From contig CANMML010000012.1 in assembly GCA_947499005.1 (NCBI GenBank), positions 1-64,000 of the forward strand: a stretch of DNA of 64,000 bases, written 5' to 3'. The notes under the pieces are model-generated. The model had not been told where the DNA came from and did no database searches. It worked only from the letters and a program-made list of their open reading frames with translations. Origin of the DNA: an uncultured Aquimarina sp. (GTDB lineage Bacteria; Bacteroidota; Bacteroidia; Flavobacteriales; Flavobacteriaceae). Positions 8,113 to 16,884 of the stretch are shown one piece after another. The position numbers and the translations under genes were made by a program. Every line of letters starts with the position of its first letter. The stretch's first letter is position 1.

Positions 8113-9198
8113 CTATAATTCCATTCGCCCCAATTCACGGAGCATTTTATAGTGTTCAAAAATGGCTGAAATAAATGAGCCATTATTATAGTAAGGCACC
8201 CCAAACTCTTGTGCTGTTTGCTTTACTATAGGAGCAATTTTTCGATAATGCACATGTGAGATATTAGGAAAAAGGTGATGCTCAATTTGATTTGTTAACC
8301 CCCCTATTATCCATGAGAATAATGGACTCTTTGTCCCAAAATTACTAGTAGTTTGCAACTGATGTGCGAACCTCACAGAATCTAAATTTCCATCTTCATC
8401 AGGCAAAGGGAAAGATACATTTGGTGTAACATGAGCCGTTTGAAAAACTAACGAAATACATAATCCTGTTACAAAATGCATAGTTAAAAATGCTAGTATA
8501 ACTACCCCGGGCGAAACAGGTGTTAAAAAAATTGGTAATGCCAATGCAAAAGAATAATAAAGTGCTTTCCACCCTATAATTTTCAAAATTCCTTTTACAT
8601 AAGTCTGCTTATCTTTAACCAATCCCATTTTATAGTATCTGGTGTATCGCACAAAGTCTTTGGAGGTTACCCAAGAAATTGTGGAAAATCCATAAAAGAA
8701 CCAAGCATAATAATGTTGAAACCTATGGAGCTTGTTCTTTTTAGCATGAGGTGAAAACCGTAAGAAAAAAGGAGCATTAATATCATCGTCATGCTCATCT
8801 ATGTTAGTAAAGCTATGGTGAAGCACATTGTGTTGCAACCTCCATACTTTATCATTAGCACCAATAATATTAATAGTGTATCCCATTAATTTATTGATCG
8901 TTTTATTTTTTGAATATGACCCATGAATAGCATCATGCATAACTCCCATCCCTATTCCTGCCATACCCAATCCGCTCAAAAAATAAAGTCCAAACAATAA
9001 TGGAATGTTAGTAATGGAGGAGAAAATGATTACACCTAAAGGAGTGAAAAACAACAACAACATAACAATGGTTTTGAAAACCATTTTTCCGTTGCCATAC
9101 CTGCTTAATTCATTGGTTTTGAAATATTCCGAAACACGAAACTTTAGTGTAGAGGAAAAATCAGAGCCTACTGATTTTGGGAAAGATAATTTTTTAAT
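8113..9198 (-). CDS. Membrane fatty acid desaturase (acyl-CoA/acyl-lipid type)
   Basis: This integral membrane di-iron desaturase has all three His boxes (HDAIH, HNVLHH, and QIEHH followed by FPNISHVHY) and four or more membrane segments. The first ATG (9084) would give 323 residues, but the frame stays open upstream and encodes family-like sequence (KKLSFPKSVGSDFSSTLKFR) that the ATG start would lose. No ATG, GTG or TTG occurs in that extension; the best-placed start is ATT at 9198, giving 361 residues, close to the usual length. It lies upstream of the cold-shock gene, fitting membrane adaptation to cold. Confidence 0.82.
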   Translation of the reverse strand: MKKLSFPKSVGSDFSSTLKFRVSEYFKTNELSRYGNGKMVFKTIVMLLLFFTPLGVIIFSSITNIPLLFGLYFLSGLGMAGIGMGVMHDAIHGSYSKNKTINKLMGYTINIIGANDKVWRLQHNVLHHSFTNIDEHDDDINAPFFLRFSPHAKKNKLHRFQHYYAWFFYGFSTISWVTSKDFVRYTRYYKMGLVKDKQTYVKGILKIIGWKALYYSFALALPIFLTPVSPGVVILAFLTMHFVTGLCISLVFQTAHVTPNVSFPLPDEDGNLDSVRFAHQLQTTSNFGTKSPLFSWIIGGLTNQIEHHLFPNISHVHYRKIAPIVKQTAQEFGVPYYNNGSFISAIFEHYKMLRELGRMEL

Positions 9199-9540
9199 AA
9201 AAAGTAATTTAGTTAAACAAATAAATGCTTCAAAATGGGTAAAAACGAGAAGTAAATTTTATTGAATTGCTTAACGAAATACTACTAAGAAGCAGTATTA
9301 TTACTATTTTGACCGTCCTTTATTTAAGAACATTTTTGCAAATGTAGGTGAAACAACCTATACCACCTAATTCTTTGTCGTTTAATTTACTGATCTGTTA
9401 TACAAGACTAAAAAAAAACTATTTATAAATTAGTCTCATAAACGTAATGAGTTAAAACACCCCCTTAGATAATCTATTAAATTGCTTTGAATACCGATAC
9501 ACTTACAATATATTTAGCGTTACACACTATTAGAAATTAA
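9199..9540. other. Divergent intergenic region
   Basis: This 342-base region between the divergently transcribed desaturase and SDR genes must hold both promoters. It is AT-rich with no ORF, RNA gene or convincing hairpin, and no TAnnTTTG/TTG pair was confidently identified. Confidence 0.6.
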
Positions 9541-10266
9541 ATGCACGTGCACATAAAAAAGGCCATAGTAATTGGAGCTACTTCTGGAATTGGAAATGAA
9601 CTTGCTAAAATCCTGGTTAAAGATGGATATTTGGTTGGTATCACAGGAAGACGAAAATCTGAATTAGAAAAACTTCAAAAAAGCAATCCTAATCAATATA
9701 GAATAAGTGCTTTTGATTGTACTAGAAGTAATAATCCTGAAAAATTAATCAATTTAGTTAATGAAATTGGAGGGCTAGATCTTTTAATTTTAAGTTCTGG
9801 AATAGGTGATTTAAATGAAAAGCTAGATTTTGAAATAGAACATAAAACTAATCTATTAAATGTAAATGCTTTTACAGAAATAGTTGGTTGGGGCTATAAT
9901 TATTTCGAAAATATTGGAGCGGGGCATTTAGTTGCTATTAGCTCTATTGCTGGTCTTAGAGGTAGTGAAATAGCTCCTGCATACAATGCTTCAAAAGCAT
10001 ACCAAATAAATTATTTAGAAGGCTTACAAAAAAAGGCATCTAAAGGCCAAAAACCGATTTATGTAACAGATATAAGACCTGGATTTGTAGATACTGATAT
10101 GGCTAAAGGAGAAGGTATATTTTGGATGTCGGGAAAAGAAAAAGCTGCACAACAAATTTTTGAAATTATAAAGCGAAAAAAGGCTGTTGGATATGTAACA
10201 AAAAGATGGTGGTTAATTGGACAGCTACTAAAGATGGTCCCCAATTATATGTACACTAAAATGTAA
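9541..10266 (+). CDS. SDR family oxidoreductase
   Basis: This 241-residue short-chain dehydrogenase/reductase uses NAD(P). The cofactor loop GATSGIG is at 12-18, GRRKSE (TGRRKS, preferring NADP) follows strand 2, and the catalytic set is Ser in AISSIAG with YNASK near 150-154. Substrate is not predictable. It is monocistronic as far as spacing shows, and unlike fabG at 58889 it sits away from fatty acid genes. Confidence 0.88.
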   Translation: MHVHIKKAIVIGATSGIGNELAKILVKDGYLVGITGRRKSELEKLQKSNPNQYRISAFDCTRSNNPEKLINLVNEIGGLDLLILSSGIGDLNEKLDFEIEHKTNLLNVNAFTEIVGWGYNYFENIGAGHLVAISSIAGLRGSEIAPAYNASKAYQINYLEGLQKKASKGQKPIYVTDIRPGFVDTDMAKGEGIFWMSGKEKAAQQIFEIIKRKKAVGYVTKRWWLIGQLLKMVPNYMYTKM

Positions 10267-10478
10267 TTAGATTACCTATAAATAGAAATATCATGCTTTC
10301 TTTATTTTTAGTTAAAGTATAACTCTTTACAAAATCAAATGATATAATTTTGATTTATGATATTTTAAAGTAACTTAGTGTCCTTAAGTGGTGTGTTATA
10401 TTTTAATAAATCATATTCCGCTATAAAACAATCTATTAAAAAATAATATTGTAAAAATTTCAACTATTAAAGTGATTT

Positions 10479-11129
10479 ATGAAACTGCTAAAATTTATAT
10501 ACAAACCCTTTGTATTCTTTTTGAGTTGTATATTTTGTTACTTAATAGCTGCTTTAATTCTATCTAAAGCTACTTGTAAAAGAAAAGTACTAGAATCTAA
10601 TGTAACTAAGTCCATCTATTTAAATACTAACGGAGTTCATTTAGATGTAATACTTTCAACGCAAGATATGAGCGATACTCTTTCCAAAGGTATTGTAGGC
10701 TTAGAAAATTCAAAATACATTGCTTTTGGCTGGGGAGATGAAAATTTTTATTTAAATACACCCACAGGGACCGATTTATCTTTTACTGATTCATTCAAAA
10801 CACTCTTTTTAAAAAGCCCATCGCTAATTCATATTACTAGGTTAAATACTATTAAAAAAGATTGGATTGAAATAAAAGTGAATACTACAGAATTGCAAAA
10901 ACTAAACAATTATATTTTCAGCAATTTCAAACTAAATGAATTTGAAAATAAAGTTTTATTAAAAGGTAAAGGATATTCTTCTAATGATGACTTCTATAAA
11001 GCTATTGGCTCTTATTCTTGCATTAACACCTGTAATACTTGGATAAATCGTGGTTTTAAAAAAGCAGGTTTAACCTCTTGTTATTGGACTCCTTTTGATT
11101 TTGGGTTATTAAATAAATATCAGGACTAG
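10479..11129 (+). CDS. DUF2459 (TIGR02117) family membrane-anchored protein
   Basis: This 216-residue protein has an N-terminal membrane segment (residues 8-28) and then a DUF2459 domain. The diagnostic stretches are IYLNTNGVHLDVI, KYIAFGWGDENFYLNT, and near the C-terminus SYSCINTCNTWINRGFKKAG with WTPFDFG. The invariant Cys, His and Asn suggest a papain-like or amidase-type fold facing the periplasm, but no reaction is established. Neighbours give no pathway hint. Confidence 0.8.
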   Translation: MKLLKFIYKPFVFFLSCIFCYLIAALILSKATCKRKVLESNVTKSIYLNTNGVHLDVILSTQDMSDTLSKGIVGLENSKYIAFGWGDENFYLNTPTGTDLSFTDSFKTLFLKSPSLIHITRLNTIKKDWIEIKVNTTELQKLNNYIFSNFKLNEFENKVLLKGKGYSSNDDFYKAIGSYSCINTCNTWINRGFKKAGLTSCYWTPFDFGLLNKYQD

Positions 11130-11191
11130 AAGCATTCCTAGAAAGATTATTTGTTCTAAATTATTCTTTAATTTAAAATAAAAAAAACTTA

Positions 11192-11617
11192 ATGGAACAA
11201 CGTTTAACTATAGTAGGACTAGGAGTAACTAATTTAGAAATATCTCATCGATTTTATGAAGAAATATTTGGTTGGAAAAAATTACCTTCAAGTAATGAAA
11301 ACATTAGCTTCTTTCAACTTAACGGTATATTACTATCTCTTTACCCTAGAGAAAAACTAGCAGAAGATGCCGAAATTTCTCATAAAGGAAGTGGATTTAA
11401 AGCTTTTTCTCTAGCATATAATACCCGAACCAAAGAAGAAGTAGATCTTGTAATTAATACACTTGGAAATAAAGGAGTAACTATAATCAAACAACCTCAA
11501 GAGGTTTTTTGGGGTGGATATAGTGGTTATATTGCAGATCCAGATGGAAATCTTTGGGAAATTGCATTCAATCCTTATTTACCTTTAGATGAAAAAGGAA
11601 ACGTTATTTCTGAATAA
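11192..11617 (+). CDS. VOC family protein (glyoxalase/bleomycin-resistance type)
   Basis: This 141-residue cytoplasmic protein is made of one VOC domain with two beta-alpha-beta-beta-beta modules: LTIVGLGVTNLEISHRFYEEIFGW at the start and WGGYSGYIADPDGNLWEIAFNP near the end. The terminal Glu in WEIAF is the usual metal ligand position. It lacks an export signal, unlike the VOC gene at 4899. Substrate unknown. Confidence 0.85.
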   Translation: MEQRLTIVGLGVTNLEISHRFYEEIFGWKKLPSSNENISFFQLNGILLSLYPREKLAEDAEISHKGSGFKAFSLAYNTRTKEEVDLVINTLGNKGVTIIKQPQEVFWGGYSGYIADPDGNLWEIAFNPYLPLDEKGNVISE

Positions 11618-11755
11618 ATAATATTCATCTTTTCATTTATAAGCATTTCTTTTTAAGCTCAGTATTCATTCTAAACATGAGAATTGGATTTACTATGTTA
11701 AAAAGCAAATATGCATTTAAATTATCTATATCTTGTATTGACAAAACCATCTTGC

Positions 11756-12622
11756 ATGCCTCTTTCCTGTCGATTCGCATTAACTTCATTTATACTTGGA
11801 ATAACAATACAATCGTTTGCTCAACCCTTTTTTATTGCAAATAATGACCCTAAGCCAATAAATAAAGAATGGATTCTTGTAGAAAATATGTCCGATAATT
11901 TCAATCAAAATTCGATTAACAAAGAAAAGTGGCAAACAGCATCTGTAGGTAATGATTGGAATTGGATAGGAAGACCTCCTGGGTTATTTCTCGAAGAGAA
12001 TATAGTAGTAAAAGATGGTTTTTTAAACGTTACTGTAGGAGTACTAAAAAAAACTATCAAAAAAAGAGGACAAAAATTTAAATACTATGGTGGTATAATT
12101 AGATCAATACATCCAGGTAAACCAGGAATGTATTTCGAAGCAAAAATGAAAGCGAATGCTACTGAAATGTCATCTACCTTTTGGCTAATGACAAAATACA
12201 ATTGCGAAAAAAAATTAGAAACAGATATTCAAGAATGTGTAGGTGTAGTTTCTAAAAAAGCACATGACTGGTCTAAAGAGTGGGATCATATTTTCCATTC
12301 TAATGCTATCCATAGAAAAACTCCTTGCGCTGACAAAAAGCAACTCCAAGATTTAGTCTTACTAAAAGAAAAAAATCATTCTCGTTTTTTTGTCTATGCC
12401 GCCTGGTGGAAATCTCCTGATGAAATTCAATTTTTCCTAGATGGCAAATACACTTATTCTATAAAGCCAGAAGTAGATTGGGATGTTCCTGCATACATTC
12501 AAATGGCAATAGAAACCTATCATTGGAACCCTGTACCAAAAAATGGTGGAATGGTAGCCAAGGGCACTCAAGAACAACGTACAACTCAATATGATTGGGT
12601 ACGTGTTTGGGAATTGAAGTGA
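11756..12622 (+). CDS. GH16 glycoside hydrolase (agarase/porphyranase-like)
   Basis: This secreted GH16 jelly-roll endo-glycanase carries the catalytic signature ETDIQE (Glu155 nucleophile, Asp157, Glu160 acid/base), preceded by STFWLM. The ending DWVRVWEL is typical of the last GH16 strand. The start at 11756 gives a clean signal peptide ending SFAQ; the frame is open back to an ATG at 11711. No sorting domain or carbohydrate-binding module is attached. The layout resembles beta-agarase or porphyranase subfamilies, but the exact substrate is uncertain. It is convergent with the thioredoxin gene 8 bases downstream. Confidence 0.8.
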   Translation: MPLSCRFALTSFILGITIQSFAQPFFIANNDPKPINKEWILVENMSDNFNQNSINKEKWQTASVGNDWNWIGRPPGLFLEENIVVKDGFLNVTVGVLKKTIKKRGQKFKYYGGIIRSIHPGKPGMYFEAKMKANATEMSSTFWLMTKYNCEKKLETDIQECVGVVSKKAHDWSKEWDHIFHSNAIHRKTPCADKKQLQDLVLLKEKNHSRFFVYAAWWKSPDEIQFFLDGKYTYSIKPEVDWDVPAYIQMAIETYHWNPVPKNGGMVAKGTQEQRTTQYDWVRVWELK

Positions 12623-12630
12623 TAAAAAAC

Positions 12631-13074
12631 CTAATTAATTAAATTATCTAAAAACCTAAAGTGATAAGTAGTATCTCTTAAAGACCCATAACCAGAAAGT
12701 TCATCTAATTTTTTTCCTGATGGAGAAAAACCGACTAATAAAGGGAAAGAGCTTTCTGTATTATATTTCTTTTCTAGGACTTTATTCTTTTCTCGCTGTT
12801 CTTCCGAGATAATATCTTGCCTAAAAGGAAGGTCAACTAGTACTAAAATCACTTTCGAAGCCTTCTTTTTAAACTCCTCAGAAGCAAAATAGTCTTGTTT
12901 TAATTGTTTACAAGGAGTACACCAATCACTCCCTGTGAAATACATCAAAATAGGTTTGTTCTGTGACTTCGCAAGTACTTTTGCCTCATCAAAATTTGTT
13001 TTCCAATCTAATGTTCCTTGCGAAAACCCTAAAAAGCTAATACATAATAAGCTTAAAAAAAATAACTTCTTCAT
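12631..13074 (-). CDS. Exported thioredoxin-family protein
   Basis: This 147-residue protein has a signal peptide (MKKLFFLSLLCISFLGFSQ) and a thioredoxin fold with redox motif WCTPC (Cys52, Cys55). The context GSDWCTPCKQL is that of Bacteroidota periplasmic thioredoxin-like proteins with a Ser-Asp before the active site. It probably reduces or isomerises disulfides of exported proteins. Monocistronic, transcribed toward the GH16 gene. Confidence 0.88.
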   Translation of the reverse strand: MKKLFFLSLLCISFLGFSQGTLDWKTNFDEAKVLAKSQNKPILMYFTGSDWCTPCKQLKQDYFASEEFKKKASKVILVLVDLPFRQDIISEEQREKNKVLEKKYNTESSFPLLVGFSPSGKKLDELSGYGSLRDTTYHFRFLDNLIN

Positions 13075-13131
13075 AATCTTATGTAAATAATCTATTGAAC
13101 CTTAACAATTTTCTTGCCAATATATAAAAAC

Positions 13132-13752
13132 CTAATAAATTTTGCTTGTTATTTCGTTAATAGGTCTCCTCACTTTTTTGTTATTTGCATTAAAATCATC
13201 TTCGGAACGATATCCTATGGGTAATAAAAGAATAGAAGAGGCTCCTTTTTCCTTTAGATCTAAAATGTCATCAACTTTGTTAGGAATAAAACCTTCCATT
13301 GGACAAGAATCTATTTTCATATAGGCGCAAACTGTCATAAGGTTCCCTAGAGCTATATAAGCCTGTTTTACAGCCCATTGCTTTATATCCCCCATAGTTT
13401 TACTAGAAAAACGTCCTTTTAGAACATCTTTATAAGCCAATAAATCTTCATTTTTATTAGGAAAAAGTTTAAAATAATTCTCAATAAAATCTGCATCAAC
13501 AGTATTCTCTATACAAATAACTAAAACATGAGATGCCGATCCAACTTGAGGCTGATTCATAGAAGCACTTTGCAACTGTACCTGCAACTCCTTATCTTTA
13601 ATTACAAATAGCTTTATAGGTTGTAAGCCATAAGAAGTAGCTGTTAAGTTAAAAGCATCGCACAAAGTATCAATCTCAGATTCGGGAATAATCTGATCAG
13701 GATTAAATTTTTTTGTAGCGTACCTCCACTTTAAACTCTCGATTACATCCAT
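13132..13752 (-). CDS. Nitroreductase-family NAD(P)H oxidoreductase
   Basis: This 206-residue FMN enzyme of the NfsB/nitroreductase family has an N-terminal RYATKKF motif for FMN phosphate binding, SYGLQPIKLFVI in the first core, and a C-terminal SSILLLPIGYRSEDDF followed by KKVRRP, the closing FMN loop. It reduces nitro compounds or quinones with NAD(P)H; the physiological substrate is unknown. It lies upstream of the thioredoxin gene on the same strand, 57 bases away. Confidence 0.9.
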   Translation of the reverse strand: MDVIESLKWRYATKKFNPDQIIPESEIDTLCDAFNLTATSYGLQPIKLFVIKDKELQVQLQSASMNQPQVGSASHVLVICIENTVDADFIENYFKLFPNKNEDLLAYKDVLKGRFSSKTMGDIKQWAVKQAYIALGNLMTVCAYMKIDSCPMEGFIPNKVDDILDLKEKGASSILLLPIGYRSEDDFNANNKKVRRPINEITSKIY

Positions 13753-13832
13753 TCTTGAATAAAATTAATTCAGTTATAACAAACTTTACCTTAAAACGCT
13801 TAAGAAGCTTGCAAAGGTAAGATATGTATACT

Positions 13833-15290
13833 TTAAATTTTTCTAATTTTGATGTTAAAAATACCGTAAATCAAACTCATCAGTGGGCTTACCCAATTAA
13901 AAACAGCAAACATTGCAAAATCGGAAACCGATACTCCAAGTGTATCTGCATGATAAGCTCCACAAGTATTATATGGGATCAGCACAGAAGTTACAGTACC
14001 ACTATCTTCAATAGTTCTACTAAGATTTTCTGGAGCTAAGCCTTTATCTTCAAATGATTTTTTAAACATTTTTGAAGGAATGACAATGGCTAAGTATTGA
14101 TCACTTGCTGTCAAATTAGTCAAAAACGTAACCCCTACTACACTTGCAATAAGACCCGAAGCATTTTTAACCAATTTCAAAATTGCTTGACTAATCGCAT
14201 CTAATGCTCCAATAGCTTTTAGTGATCCGCCCAATACCATAGCGCAAATAATTAACCAAATCGTATTTAACATTCCAGACATCCCTTTGCTTTCTAATAA
14301 ATCTGATAATATTTCATTTGATGTTTGAAGTGTAACTTTTTCAGTAAAAGCAACCATTAAAGCTTTATAAGCACCTTTAAAATTTAATGTATTCTCATTC
14401 AATATCTGCAACAAGGCTTCTTGCTGAAAAATCAGTGCAGCAATCCCTCCTGCTAAGACTCCGATAAAAAGGCTTACTAAAGCTGGTACTTTCTTTAAAA
14501 TAAGGATAAAAACCAATAAAGGCACTAATAATACAAAAGGAGTAATTGTAAATACTTCTGTTATAGAGGTTGCTATATCTGATTTCGAAGAAACATCAGT
14601 CGGTTCTAAATTAAAACCTGCAATAAAAAAGAAAACTAGTGTCACCCCTATTGACGGAATTGTCGTTTTTAACATGTACTTGATGTGTGTAAACAAATCT
14701 ACACCTGCCAATCCCGATGCCAAATTAGTAGTATCTGATAATGGGGATAATTTATCTCCGAAATATGCCCCTGAAAGTATAGCTCCTGCAGTCATCCCTA
14801 AAGGAATCTCCAATGCCTTTGCTATACCTATAAGTGCTATTCCTACTGTTGCACTCGTTGTCCAAGAACTTCCTGTCACTACAGAAACTATACTTGCAAT
14901 AACCACACAAGCCAATAAAAAATAGGATGGGTTTAAAATATGTAAACCATAATAGATCATAGTAGGAATAATACCTGAAACTAACCAACTGCCTGATAAT
15001 GCCCCGACAAGTAAAAGAATAATAATTGCTTCACTTACACTCCCTATTTGATCTTTTATTGAGGTCACTATAGAGGTAAAAGAAATGCTTTCTGTAAAGC
15101 CAATTAATACCGTAATTGCTGCAATTGTTAATAAGATAAATTGATTGCTTCCGTCCAATGAAGCATCTCCAAATACTTTCCTTACATTAAACATTAAGGC
15201 TATAATAAGAACTATAATTGGGATAACTGCTTTCCACAATGGTAATTTATAAGCAGACTGCTCTTTCTCTAATGATTTAATTTCTTCCAT
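13833..15290 (-). CDS. NhaC-type Na+/H+ antiporter
   Basis: This 485-residue inner-membrane transporter has about a dozen hydrophobic segments. Segments such as GSSWTTSATVGIALIGIA, GAYFGDKLSPLSDTTNLAS and the late DSGTVTSVLIPYNTCGAYHA are typical of NhaC antiporters (TIGR00931 family). It exports Na+ in exchange for protons, sensible for a marine cell; amino-acid-coupled relatives exist. Monocistronic. Confidence 0.9.
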   Translation of the reverse strand: MEEIKSLEKEQSAYKLPLWKAVIPIIVLIIALMFNVRKVFGDASLDGSNQFILLTIAAITVLIGFTESISFTSIVTSIKDQIGSVSEAIIILLLVGALSGSWLVSGIIPTMIYYGLHILNPSYFLLACVVIASIVSVVTGSSWTTSATVGIALIGIAKALEIPLGMTAGAILSGAYFGDKLSPLSDTTNLASGLAGVDLFTHIKYMLKTTIPSIGVTLVFFFIAGFNLEPTDVSSKSDIATSITEVFTITPFVLLVPLLVFILILKKVPALVSLFIGVLAGGIAALIFQQEALLQILNENTLNFKGAYKALMVAFTEKVTLQTSNEILSDLLESKGMSGMLNTIWLIICAMVLGGSLKAIGALDAISQAILKLVKNASGLIASVVGVTFLTNLTASDQYLAIVIPSKMFKKSFEDKGLAPENLSRTIEDSGTVTSVLIPYNTCGAYHADTLGVSVSDFAMFAVFNWVSPLMSLIYGIFNIKIRKI

Positions 15291-15350
15291 GTAATATAAA
15301 AGTACTGTATCATCTTGAAAGATACCATAAAGCTCTTATTCAAAAAAAAC

Positions 15351-15380
15351 AAAAGCCCTGTAATTAATTACAGAGCTTTT
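15351..15380 (-). terminator. Intrinsic terminator of the agarase gene
   Basis: The hairpin AAAAGC-CTGTAATT/AATTACAG-GCTTTT (15351-15380, one mismatch) is followed on the minus strand by a run of eight U. It lies 21 bases past the GH16 agarase stop codon. Confidence 0.88.
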
Positions 15381-15400
15381 AAAAAAGTATAAATTTTTAT

Positions 15401-16534
15401 TTATTTAATTCCATTAGGTTTATATACTCTAATCCAATCTACTTTAACTTGGTTTTTAGAAGTATCACTTAAAGCAGCATCATCTGGAGTTCGACCATCA
15501 GCAACATGCCAGTTTTGTGATTCTACATTAATAATGATATCCATTGCTTTTGTAAAACCTTTACCTTTTTGATACTTATAAGGATCGACAGTACTCACTG
15601 TAGAATTTTTATTAGCTTTCTTTAAAATACTAAAGTCATAAGTATCACTAGTAGCAAATGTTTCTATTTTTTGGTATCCTTTTTCAAATTCTAGCTTTCC
15701 ATCTTTCATTAAAGGATATGTGTAATACCATGTATTTCCTTTTTTAGTAGCAAAAGCACCTTTATAAAGAACTCTTTGCAACTCACCGTCTACATAGTAT
15801 TCAAAATGCTTTGGTGAAATCCAGTTAACTCCTACTCTTACATATCTTCTATCTCCATCATTCCAACAGTATTCTCCCCAGCTTTTTACACCAGATTTCC
15901 CCCACCAGCTATTGTGATCTCTTGGTTGATAATCTGTAAAAGGATCTCTTATAAAAGAATGGTGACTTAAGTGAATGAATTGTGCAAAATACCCATTACC
16001 ATTGCCCGCTCCTCCATAACACTCAATAATATCAATTTCTTGAGTATCGTCTGGGCTTAGTAACCACACATCCGAAGCTAATGCTATATTGGCTACACTA
16101 ATTTTTGATTCAACAAAAACAGGGTATTTTACTTTTTTATTTGATGTGATACATCCCGCATTAATAGCAGCATCTGGCTTATTCATTTTATAAGCTGACT
16201 TTGCTTTAGGGTTTGGTTGATTAACATTATCCCATCTAGAAGCTTTAACCACTAAATCACTTCCATCTACATACACATGATTATATTTCCAATAGGTCGT
16301 TCCTGGTCCATCCCATCCATTATGATAAAAATTATACCATTTATTACCCTCACCGAAATTCGTCTTTTGATTCATCGGGGCAAAAATATAATTGAAATCA
16401 TCAGAAACATTTTCTTGAAGAATCCATTCTTTACCTTTTCCTGGGTCAGCTGGGACAACAATATTTTTCCAATCTTGAGCAGTTACAGCTACAGCTCCTA
16501 GGATATAAGCTAAAAAGAAATATTTTATTCTCAT
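15401..16534 (-). CDS. GH16 beta-agarase-like glycoside hydrolase
   Basis: This secreted endo-beta-agarase candidate has a signal peptide MRIKYFFLAYILGAVAVTAQ and a full GH16 domain with SDVWLLSPDDTQEIDIIECYG, where Glu166, Asp168 and Glu171 form the E-x-D-x-x-E catalytic set. Trp-rich strands (WYNFYHNGWDGPGTTYW) match agarase substrate clefts. It would cut agarose to neoagaro-oligosaccharides outside the cell. The frame is open to 16567, but Met12 (16534) gives the signal peptide and follows a TAnnTTTG promoter element at 16554-16561 that would place the earlier start upstream of transcription. No T9SS tail. Confidence 0.87.
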   Translation of the reverse strand: MRIKYFFLAYILGAVAVTAQDWKNIVVPADPGKGKEWILQENVSDDFNYIFAPMNQKTNFGEGNKWYNFYHNGWDGPGTTYWKYNHVYVDGSDLVVKASRWDNVNQPNPKAKSAYKMNKPDAAINAGCITSNKKVKYPVFVESKISVANIALASDVWLLSPDDTQEIDIIECYGGAGNGNGYFAQFIHLSHHSFIRDPFTDYQPRDHNSWWGKSGVKSWGEYCWNDGDRRYVRVGVNWISPKHFEYYVDGELQRVLYKGAFATKKGNTWYYTYPLMKDGKLEFEKGYQKIETFATSDTYDFSILKKANKNSTVSTVDPYKYQKGKGFTKAMDIIINVESQNWHVADGRTPDDAALSDTSKNQVKVDWIRVYKPNGIK

Positions 16535-16553
16535 TATATATTTTTTTGGTACG

Positions 16554-16561
16554 CAAAAATA
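16554..16561 (-). promoter_or_regulatory. Bacteroidota -7 promoter element for the agarase gene
   Basis: TATTTTTG on the minus strand matches TAnnTTTG, the Bacteroidota -7 consensus, 20 bases before the start codon at 16534. No well-spaced -33 TTG was seen, so this is tentative. Confidence 0.4.
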
Positions 16562-16720
16562 CCACAAGAACTGTGCAAAATTTTACAAAAAATGAAAATG
16601 TTTCGTTTTTTTAATTCTAGAGTAAGTTTAAACGGGTAACAATACTTAAATGAACCACTAAAGACTGGAAAATCCATAGTTTCGGTTACGACTGAAAGTC
16701 TTTTTCTATTTTCTAACTTA

Positions 16721-16795
16721 TTGCTGTAAGCTATAGGCTTTAGGCCATAAGTTACATTAATAGACATAAGGCCTACTGCTTAAAGCTTAATGCCA
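16721..16795. repeat. Paired heptad arrays (core GC every 7 bases)
   Basis: Left array at 16721-16755 has GC at 16723, 16730, 16737 and 16744, consensus ARGCNNT. Right array at 16768-16795 has GC at 16771, 16778, 16785 and 16792 and is the inverted form. The centre is about 12 bases. It is the same architecture as in the his operon gaps, with a different core. It sits in the 350-base gap between the DUF1501 gene and the agarase; the rest of that gap shows no ORF. Confidence 0.75.
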
Positions 16796-16884
16796 TAGAT
16801 AAATTTTTTATAAACTAAAAGTGAGATGCACTAAAGTACATAGTTTTAACTATTACTGAGACCAATAATCTTATTTTTAAACTC

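Noticed and set aside
9005-9265. Plus-strand ORF overlapping the desaturase 5' end
   Set aside because: It is antisense to the conserved N-terminal extension of the desaturase.
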